DNA of 64,000 nucleotides from Cavenderia fasciculata (lineage: Eukaryota > Evosea > Eumycetozoa > Acytosteliales > Cavenderiaceae): positions 310,001 through 374,000 of the forward strand of contig NW_004457690.1 of the NCBI RefSeq assembly GCF_000203815.1, read 5' to 3'. Both the position numbers and the translations under genes were made by a program. Positions 56,001 through 64,000 of the stretch are shown here, piece after piece. Every line of letters begins with the position of its first letter. Within the stretch, counting starts at the first letter, position 1. The notes under the pieces are model-generated. The model saw only the letters and a list, made by a program, of their open reading frames with translations, was not told where the DNA came from and searched no databases.

Positions 56001-58463
56001 AGTGAGAGAAAATGTCTAGAAATAATACACACAGTAATTTGTTGTTCGTCTTTGTTGTTATAGATACATTATATATATATCTATATTATTATTATTAATA
56101 TTCTCTTTTGTTTTTTTAATCTTTTTTTTTTGTGATGATTAAATTATTTGTTTGTTTGTTCACTTTGTGTAAATACACTTTAGAGTATTTGGGTTAACCA
56201 ATTGCAATATATTGCAAAAAGATACTCTTCTTAATTGTTGCTCAAATCGAAAAAAAATTATAAAACTAGAAGAAAAGGTTTTAGGTATGGATTGGATGTT
56301 GTCATTGCTGCGTGTAATGGGATAGGATAGCTTGCAATTCAGTACTGCAAGGTTGTTCCAAGGTTTTTCCTCAACGATTCTAAAACATTGTTCGATTAAT
56401 TAATTAATTGAACCTTGTTGACAACAAATGTATTTTAGATGAATGATATCACAAAAGCGTGTGGAACCTAAAAAAAGGAAAGAAAAGAAAAGTCCTCTTG
56501 GAACAACTTGCTATAGAATGCAACGAAAAAAAAGAGGATGCTCGATATGAGGGTAGGGTTGGTCGATCCCAATATTCCATATGCATAGAGACAAAGAAAC
56601 CTTTGAAACCTGGTTTGATTTTGGTTTTTTTTTTTTAATTCCCATTCATGGAACATTTACCAAAAGAGGAATGGAAAAAAAAGGTTGTTGAAATGAATTT
56701 TGGATGATGTTGAAATTCAACAAAAGGTTCTCTCTCGTGTGATGACAAAAACTCTATAGAACGAAAATATATAGGTAGGAGTAGGGTGGGGGTAGTGATG
56801 CAATGCAACAAGGAATAGATTTTTTTTGGAGATATATGTACATTGAGCACCCCAAACTGCTGTGAGGTTTCACAATATATTTTTTACCTACATTTTAATC
56901 TTTTGTATTTGTTGTTGTAAACTATTATAGATTGAAATAGATAACAAGAAAGAAAAAAAAAAACTAATTAATATTTTTGGATTACAGGTATTTGAAATTA
57001 AAAATAACAAAGAAATAATAATATTACAAACGAATTTTAGCACTTCAGTGTACACTGTATATATGGTGATTGTAATTGAAGGAGGTGAAAAGGAAGGTGC
57101 CTATTGTACAATAACATATATCACCATTATTGCATCAACCCAAAATGAATATATCATGGCCCGGCTCTTAAAAGTAATAGACCCCCAACTATTTTCCTTC
57201 TCCTTTTCAATTTCATATCTTGAAATATTGGTGGTAGTGGTAGTGGTGGTAGTGGTGGTAGTGGTGGAGCTGAGTGGAAATGGGGGGTAAGAGGTGCCCA
57301 ATTGTGGGGTGAGTTTTGTTTGTTGACAACAGCAGGGTCGTCTTTTGGTAAAAAGATTTAACCCACCAAACAACAATGTTTTATGTATAAATAGAGGGAG
57401 ACAGAGAGTGAGAGAAAAGAAAAACTAAGAGTAGATGTTTTTGGCTCCTTCTGACGAAATCAACAAATAGAACCCTTGATGTACTAAACAATAACATAAA
57501 TAGGTCATAGCGATATCAATCATTGACCAATTAAAGTATGACCGACCAACTGTTTTTAAAATATACCTTTTTTTTCTACTACTACTATTATTACTTGTTG
57601 ATGATTATTTGAATTGGAATCGGAACTTTAAGTTAAATGAGAGATGATATGGTATCAAGTGAAATGATATCTTTTCACTCCTACTGTGAATCATGATGAT
57701 TTTTTGTTTGTTAGATATGATGATGATGATGTTCTATTGGAGATTGAAAAAGCCCAACATCCTATGATGATGAACAGATAAGCAACGAACGGGTTGGGTT
57801 TTTGATTTTTTTTTTTTGTTTTAAACACCTTTTAAGGGCAATGGTGGCATCGGTATTGAACAAATAACAACAGTTGAAATAAATAAATGTAAAAGTTTTG
57901 ATATTTACAATTCTATTTAATGATTAGATTTTCTATTTCTTTCTTTGCTTCTTTGAGTATCGGAGATAATTAAATAAAACCCGATCGATTTTGATAGTGA
58001 CAGAGAGTGAGAGAGAGATAAAATTTTATATAACAGTGATAGGAGATAGATGTTTTATTGTAGTGGAGTGTGAGCAAAACGAGAATGATGTCAAGAACCC
58101 AAATTTGATTTAAAAATCTTGATTTTAGAATAAAATTTTATTCTGTTTTAAAATGTTGTGCAAAGGAATTTTATCCTAACTTCAAAAAAGTAAAGAAGAA
58201 GATATTTGATGGAAAAAAAAAAAGTATCTTTGCCTTTTCGTCTGGTTCTGGGTTCTCTCATCTCGACACAAAAAATAAAGGGACCTAATACGAGTGGTGG
58301 CCCTTGTAGAGACATTTGTAAAAATTCGAATTGATCAGGTCAGATTGATGCATCAGAGAACGGGGTGTTCTCGTTTCATCAATGGAGATTTTCTGACGTC
58401 ACCCTTGATTGATATTTTATCAAAATGAGAGTCTTGGGAGGGGCTATTGTCGGTGTTCACTGA

Positions 58464-58664
58464 ATAAAATTGGTTGGTTTTATTCCATGTGTGTGGAAGC
58501 AAACTCCGACGACACATCTCTCTGGGTATGAGTTGTTGGGGGCTAGCTACACCCAAATCGGATTTGCTGACCTCATCAAACGACCTTTGCTCGCTCTACC
58601 ATTGTTAAATAAACAGGAAAAGGAAAAAGACTATTACCGTCGACTCGAAAAGATGGCATCGTAG
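58464..58664 (+). pseudogene. short protein-like ORF, possible relic
   Basis: An open frame without an ATG near its start runs to a TAG stop at 58662-58664 and reads with ordinary amino-acid mix (SGYELLGASYTQIGFADLIK, LLNKQEKEKDYYRRLEKMAS). It stands in a patch of higher GC than the AT-rich flanks. It ends in TAG, whereas the intact genes here end in TAA. I recognise no family. It may be an exon of an unseen gene or a relic. Confidence 0.3.
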
Positions 58665-58736
58665 GAGCTCTCGAGTAGGGCATACCATTTTCCGAATGGA
58701 TGGTTTTCAACAATGTCCCAACTCTCCGAACTATAT

Positions 58737-58766
58737 TTTAAATAGATTTTCTAGAATCTATTTAAA
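58737..58766. repeat. 12-bp perfect hairpin
   Basis: TTTAAATAGATT and AATCTATTTAAA pair perfectly around a TTCTAG loop. AT-rich but longer than expected by chance. No polymerase III promoter or other context to support a function; lies in the long spacer before CSN5. Confidence 0.8.
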
Positions 58767-59028
58767 CACAAATATGTTTCTCGAGTTTCTACTCTATTTT
58801 ATATTTGTTTGTTAGAAGGTTATTTAGTCTAGGTTTTCAAGAGCGAGAAAAGAGAGAGGAAATGTATGTTACACTATTGTTTCAATATTTATTTTATATT
58901 ATATTGATTGATTGATAATTCTTTCGAGTGGTGGATGTCAGATTCTGGATGACCTGGTTGTGTATGTGATTTGAATCTTTTTCAAAAACAAATCTTTTTT
59001 TTTTCTACTATCGCTGACTGTCTGTCAC

Positions 59029-60371
59029 TTATTGACCTTGTGGTTTGCAAGAGTGATTGAAAACAAGATTCTTCATAACTTGAGACATGATACCTTGAGC
59101 TTGTTCAATGGTAACCTTGGAACTGTCCTTTACGATTCTATCAAGTTGACTTTCTTCCTTTTTCTTGTCACCCAACAACAATGATGACTTTGAATTTGAT
59201 AATTGACTTTCAGCTTGTTCTAATTTCTCACTAATATCACCAATTTGACCTGTAATATAATCACGATTCTAAAAAATTAAAAATAAATGAATATTAATAT
59301 ATTATTTATCTCAATTCATTATTTTTTAAATATATTTACGGTAAAGATTGGAGAAGACGAAAGGGTATTAACCCAATATTTGTTCCATAATTTATCTAAT
59401 AATTGTGAATCCAATGAAGATTTGAAATATGAAATTTCAAGTGGATAATATCTAAATGAAAAGTAAAAGATTAGTTATTTCAAGTTTACATTTATATTAG
59501 TCTCTTTTTTTTTTTGTTTTCACGTCTTACTGTTTACAATGAACACCAAAATCTTCAATCTTTGACATTGGAATGGTTTGGTATTCAGATGGACCATCAT
59601 TAGGTGGTTTGTAACCTTCTGGATAGGTTCTAAAGGCACCAATCTCAACCTTGCCTGCTGAAATGGTACGTGTTGGATCAACCTAAAAGAGTAAATAAAT
59701 AAATAGATAAATATTAATCAATCTTTTCTCTCAAACCTTTTCCTTTCTTTTTCTTTTCTCTTTCATTTTTTTTAAAAGTGGTTTTAACATACTACAATAC
59801 CCAACCATGGTTCAGAATATTGTTGATTAACCATTTGAGTGCTAACATCAATACCAGATAACCAACAACCATAACCTGGATGAGAGTGATACCAACCGAT
59901 AGCATTCTCGAGTCTACCAGTCTTTCTGATGAGATCAAGGTATTCGACCATGTACTCGTAAGCCTCGGCTTGGGCATTGACTCTAGTTTCGGTACCTTCA
60001 ACTGGCAAAGCAAAAGAATCCATAATAATCATAGTGTGGGCTTCAATCTTTCCCATCATCAAACCCATAACTTCCAACTTTCCTCCTGATCTTGCATGCA
60101 TAACAATCTTTAATAATGCAATAGCTGAAATCTTTACATGTTTGAAATAGTGTGGACTAGAGATATAGAAAGAAAAAGAGGTATTAGTAATCATCTTCTA
60201 GTAGTTGTCTATATCTATCTATATCATTATTTATTACTCTTTAGCCCATGGTTTTGCATCCAAGAATTGTTTATATTGAACTTCATTATATTTAAACAAT
60301 GAGTCATGATCTACTTGTTGAATGTTGTTTTCAACTTCAAATCTCTTTAAAGCGTCTGCTGCATTTGCCAT
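59029..60371 (-). CDS. csn5: CSN5, COP9 signalosome JAMM deneddylase
   Basis: Five exons on the minus strand: 60371-60238, 60156-59793, 59682-59531, 59451-59340 and 59268-59029, phases consistent, 333 residues (human CSN5 334). The MPN+ domain is intact: Glu73 in [11 protein letters not shown] and the JAMM motif [16 protein letters not shown] with His135, His137 and Asp148, then [20 protein letters not shown], all matching CSN5 rather than the proteasomal RPN11. [16 protein letters not shown] in the N-terminus is also characteristic. It removes NEDD8 from cullin ligases inside the COP9 signalosome. The short exons and phase-0/2 junctions are typical of this genome. Confidence 0.96.
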
Positions 60372-60559
60372 TATCTCTCTCTGTAAGTTATATAACTCTT
60401 CTTAATATAACTTTTTAATTAATCAAGTTGTGAAGTCCACTAAAGTTAAAAGATCAAAAAAAAGTTCAAAAAAAAAAAAAAAAAAACAAAGATTTTTTCA
60501 AGAAATTAAAATAATAACAATTAAACCTATTATTATTATTTGTTTATTCCTTTTATTTA

Positions 60560-62677
60560 TTAAATTTCATGACAAGATAATAAGAATAATCTAAGGTTAT
60601 AGAGAGAATCTGGTAGATCTTCGGTAGTGATATGAGGCCAAAAGGAATCTACCAATTGACAAGTTTTGTGACGGAATTGTTCATAGAGTATCTTTTTGTT
60701 GGGAGTCAAAACAATTGTATGACTATTGTCGTTAAAAGAGTCCATAAGTGTTGATAGTTTGGAAAAGTCGCCTGATACATCGTACACTTTGATTCTATCC
60801 TTTTGATCTGCTCCAATACCCAATAAATGTCTTGGTGCCATATATGTGTGGAAATAGATAATATTTAATTTTTGGTTTGGATCAATATCAACAAAATGTG
60901 GTGATGACGATGACGAAGATATACTATTATTAACGTTGTTATTACTTATACGACCTTGAAGATGAATAAGTGAGGGGACTACACCAGCTTGATGAATGAA
61001 TCCATAAAAGATGGTAGCCAACATATTAAATAGTATCCAGACAATGACTAGATACTTTGATCGTTTAGTTGGCATATAGAAATATCTAAAACAAACCAAT
61101 ACACATGGGAAAAAGATTGGTAGTAGGAATCTTGCCTCTTGATGTGGTGCCAATGATAAAAAGAATAATCCACTCATTATAACTCCTACTATTGTCAATC
61201 TTACACTCCATGGTAATAAATAATCTCCATTCATATTAACGGTCTGTTCACTACTACCATTTCCACTCTCTGAATTATTATTACTATTATTATTATTATT
61301 ATTGTTATTATTATTTGTTGTCGGTTGATTTGATTTACTATTACTATTACTATTATAATTTCTAATAATAGATATGATTTCAATTGTCAAGACTATGATT
61401 AATGGTCCAATCATTAATGGAAGACTTGCAAAGAGATGAGTGAGACGATTGTGGATACCGTGTAATGCCAGATTCTCTGGATCCAAATTATAGAGCAAGC
61501 TGTTGAGTGGAGTGATTGTAAAGTTTTGTCGCCACGGTTCGATCGAGTGTGTAGTGAGTTGTGAGAAAATATCGGTGTTGAAACTCTCGCCGACGATATA
61601 GTGTGACACGATAAAGCCGATCGCCTTGGACGGATCCAAATAGCCAAAGTAGATGCTGTCAATGATGATAAAAGAGATGGTGGCAGCTACAAACCCGCTG
61701 GCAATGTTGACACACTTGACAATGGCACTGAGTAGGTTCTTGGAGCACTTGAACAATCGAATTAAAAAGTAGATACCAATGGGGATGGCGAAAAAGACAA
61801 AGGTGAATCGTGCAAACACTCCAAATGCCACAATCACGCCAATTAAAAAGTCATAGACCGAGATGGATGGCAGAGGCGATCTCTTTCGTTTAGGTGTGTT
61901 TGGTGTCACCATACCAATGTATTTGTATCCTTTACCGTCCTGCAGCAACACAATGGTCAATAGTGTTGCAACGGTAAGTGACTCGATCGTATTTGAAAAG
62001 GTTCTACTGTGAAAGATGATAATAAGCCAGCACGACGACAAGACAGACAATGCCTTTTGGAATGAAAGTCGGTAGTGTCGACATAACAAACAAACATAAT
62101 AATCCAACAAGACCGATGAAAATACTGCAAATAGTCTTGGCATTACAAACAATGTATATCCATTGACTATAGTTCCTTGATACCCAAATACAATCTCTAA
62201 TAATAATTGTACCTTTTTTAAAAGTAAAATATGGTATTGCTGAATTAATCATTCTAAATAGAAAAAAGAAGAGAGAGAGAGAGAGGATTAAAATGTATAA
62301 GAAATGAGTGATCGATGAGTGTAATTAACAATATATATATATATATATTTAACATACGGTACAATGATTGATCTACAAGGGTTAGTAGGATCATATTCCC
62401 ATGCTCTAAATGTATCAAAGTTGAATATATCGGAAGCGGTAATCTCTGGTGATTGAAAGTATTCATCTGGATGAATATAACCAATTGATGATATCCCAAT
62501 AATCAATCTTACCAATAAACATATAAAATATGATAATGGTAATTGTTCTAATATATTGATTCCTGTAACATGTCTTTTTCTTAAAGTTGATGAAGAAGGA
62601 GAAGTTGTTGTTGTTGTTGTTGTTGTTGTTGGTTTACTACTACTACTACTATTATTATTCTTTTTATCTTTCTTCAT
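60560..62677 (-). CDS. pigZ: PIG-Z/SMP3-type GPI mannosyltransferase IV, apparent frameshift
   Basis: Exons (minus) 62677-62358 and 62253-60560. The N-terminal part has GYIHPDEYFQSPEI (HPDE at 69-72) and NPCRSIIVP, and the C-terminal part has GYTLFVMPRLFAVFSS, the IIIFHSRTFSNTIESLTVAT segment and SLAPHQEARFLLPIFFPC; this set fits the fourth-mannose GPI transferase PIG-Z/SMP3 of the ER. Many hydrophobic segments fit a GT-C multi-pass protein. With the canonical splice, the frame breaks at a run of six A (62216-62221); five A would give a continuous protein of about 670 residues. Both halves are intact, so a sequencing error is the simplest explanation. An Asn run lies near residue 400. Confidence 0.85.
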
Positions 62678-62810
62678 TTTCTACTATATATATATGTAAT
62701 GATCGATCGAAAGTGAAGAATGAAAGGATGAATTTCACTGTGAAAAGCCCCTACCCAAATTTGGGTTAATCATTTTATTTTTATTTTCAAAGTACGACTA
62801 CTACAATGTT

Positions 62811-63257
62811 TTATGGTTGACCTCCTGCTGGATCAGTTGGAACAAACCAATAAGATGGATCATTTTCAATATCTTCTGCCATCTTTTTAATTCTATTTGC
62901 TTTGGTGTAAAATGCTAGATCGGCTTGATACGCTGTCACCAATGTAAATAGACTTAATGGAGCTGCTGCCATCTTTGGAACCTTCTTGACAGCTACACCT
63001 ATCCAACCTACTGTAGCCAATGCTATACACCAATAAGTTCTTTCTCTTGTAATAGCTATTTGCATTGCTATTTGTTTTCTCAACATTCTATCTTGAAATC
63101 TAATTTGATTCTTTATCTAAAAAAACTAAGGTATCAATCAAAAATGAACCAACAATCAATCATATGAAGTACAAACATTCTTTTCCATCATATCTTGTTG
63201 TAATATCTTTTGTTGACTAATCATTCTATCTGGTATTGATGATAAAGCTCCTCCCAT
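62811..63257 (-). CDS. PLGRKT-type membrane protein (plasminogen receptor KT family)
   Basis: Exons (minus) 63257-63177 and 63116-62811 give 128 residues. The donor GTTTGT is unusual but the frame join is exact. The N-terminus is MGGALSSIPDRMISQQKILQ, then RFQDRMLRKQIAMQIAITRE, a pair of hydrophobic segments (WCIALATVGWIGVAV and APLSLFTLVTAYQADLAFY) and a short hydrophilic tail. This matches the PLGRKT (C9orf46) family, small two-helix membrane proteins of mitochondria or the plasma membrane. Plasminogen binding is an animal feature, so the role here is unknown. The family's C-terminal Lys is not conserved here (ends GGQP). Confidence 0.85.
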
Positions 63258-63453
63258 TTTTTAAAATATACTCTTGTTTTCTTCTTTTTTAAAAAAGATA
63301 ATTTAAGAAATGATTTTAATATTTGATTGATTGATTAAAAACTGTTAACCCAACCACACTCACACAATCGATAGGGGATATTAATTAAATATTTAATTTT
63401 AATTTTTTGATTGAGATCACAAAGATTTAATTAATTTAAAGACTTTTTTATTT

Positions 63454-64000
63454 TTAATTTAATAAGTTGTTGGATTGATTAAAAAAAAATGATTTAACCT
63501 CTTGTTGATAAGCAATCCAAAAAGATTGATTAAACAATAAAGAGATTTGATTATTATTATTGTTGTTGTTGTTGTTATTGTTGTTGTTATTGTTATTGGT
63601 CAAGACCATTGATTGTTGAACAATGGATTCTAGAGCACATTGACGATTCAAATCAAAGAATCGAGAGAGGTGAAGCCCGATTTGATGGAGAGTCAATCCT
63701 GCACGGATCGATTCTTGAACGAAAAGGGTAGTGATTTTGAGAGTCTCTAAACATTTGTGTCTTAGTTCAGGCAAAGCTTCACTGATCTTTTGAATGTCTT
63801 GGTCAATATCAATGTCGAGTATGAATTGTTTGGTTTCGTCAGAGAATGCAACCTTGGCTTGTGGAAAGTTGATCCAATCAAACCAACTATCGGAAAGGGA
63901 ATCCGAACTTGGCAGACAGAGACCATGGTCAATTGGAATCAATTCAAATTGACTATTATTCATTGTCTTGTTAATCTTGAATGGATTCTTGACTAGTGGT
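63454..64000 (-). CDS. PI4K-gamma/type II-like phosphatidylinositol kinase, 5' part missing
   Basis: An open frame runs on the minus strand from the window end (about 63999, PLVKNPFKINKTMNNSQFEL) to the stop at 63454. It is the C-terminal part of a PI3/PI4 kinase-type domain: QFELIPIDHGLCLPSS with the metal-binding IDHG and SWFDWINFPQAKVAFSDE closely resemble PI4K-gamma type enzymes (ubiquitin-like-domain kinases), and so does SIRAGLTLHQIGLHLSRF. An Asn run and a short tail end the protein. The ATP-binding loop and start lie outside the window, so activity cannot be judged. Some members of this group are protein kinases. Confidence 0.8.
   Translation of the reverse strand, partial: PLVKNPFKINKTMNNSQFELIPIDHGLCLPSSDSLSDSWFDWINFPQAKVAFSDETKQFILDIDIDQDIQKISEALPELRHKCLETLKITTLFVQESIRAGLTLHQIGLHLSRFFDLNRQCALESIVQQSMVLTNNNNNNNNNNNNNNNNQISLLFNQSFWIAYQQEVKSFFFNQSNNLLN

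Larger units (their letters stand above)
53091..59028. other. 5.9-kb gene-poor region, no intact gene seen
   Basis: This is the longest gap in the window, upstream of the Myb/zinc-finger gene and beyond the 3' end of CSN5. It has purine-rich and pyrimidine-rich runs, GAT, TGG and ATTG short repeats (for example about 55600-55665 and 57225-57270), A runs and AT-rich patches. ORFs here are low complexity and not credible. A more balanced patch at 58240-58700 contains a short protein-like ORF and a hairpin, given separately. A multi-part regulatory region or unannotated non-coding RNA are both possible. Confidence 0.5.

Noticed and set aside
57048..57376. Plus ORF with a long Val run and minus ORF with a Thr run
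   Set aside because: Both come from a GTGGTA-type microsatellite; no protein-like flanks.
62202..62217. A 16-nt intron in pigZ to explain the frame change
   Set aside because: Too short for a spliceosomal intron; a one-base indel in the A run fits better.

Overview
The window is nuclear DNA of a dictyostelid social amoeba (Amoebozoa), as judged from the sequence alone. It is very AT-rich with long A/T homopolymers. Genes are compact with short introns (about 50-120 nt; GTAAGT/GTATGT donors, T-rich TAG acceptors). Intact genes end almost always in TAA, and proteins carry long Asn, Gln and Ser/Thr runs. Family content fits: a CBM49 cellulose-binding protein, an expansin-like protein, O-methyltransferases and expanded degenerate ankyrin proteins. 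Start codons here are ATG only; splice joins were chosen by reading-frame continuity and protein similarity.

Layout. 0-12 kb: a convergent pair of secreted wall-type proteins (CBM49, expansin-like), an acidic unknown protein, a broken SnoaL-like gene, a low-complexity unknown, an O-methyltransferase, a 59-bp perfect inverted repeat, a TBC1D20-type Rab GAP and a PQ-loop membrane protein. 13-20 kb: an RCHY1/PIRH2-type RING ligase, a nucleoside phosphorylase and MCM4. 20-28 kb: three ankyrin-type family genes around a PAP2 lipid phosphatase. 28-39 kb: an intact SnoaL-like gene, a TMTC-type transmembrane TPR protein, a small CTD phosphatase, an ELM2-SANT protein and a fourth ankyrin-family gene. 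39.4-44.7 kb: an unusual gene-poor island with tRNA-Val, a duplicated 5' half of that tRNA, coding relics, one orphan two-exon gene, tRNA-His, a 25-bp direct repeat and a long near-perfect hairpin. 44.9-53 kb: nicalin, two small membrane proteins, NDUFA9, SPC25 and a Myb plus C2H2 regulator. 53-59 kb: about 6 kb without a convincing gene. 59-64 kb: CSN5, PIG-Z (with an apparent frameshift), a PLGRKT homologue and the 3' part of a PI4K-gamma-like kinase.

Most genes are unrelated housekeeping genes; there is no operon logic. No CRISPR, phage or intact transposon was seen. The best candidates for something undescribed are the 39.4-44.7 kb island with its hairpin and tRNA fragment, the inverted repeat at 7649-7877, and the two frame-disrupted genes.
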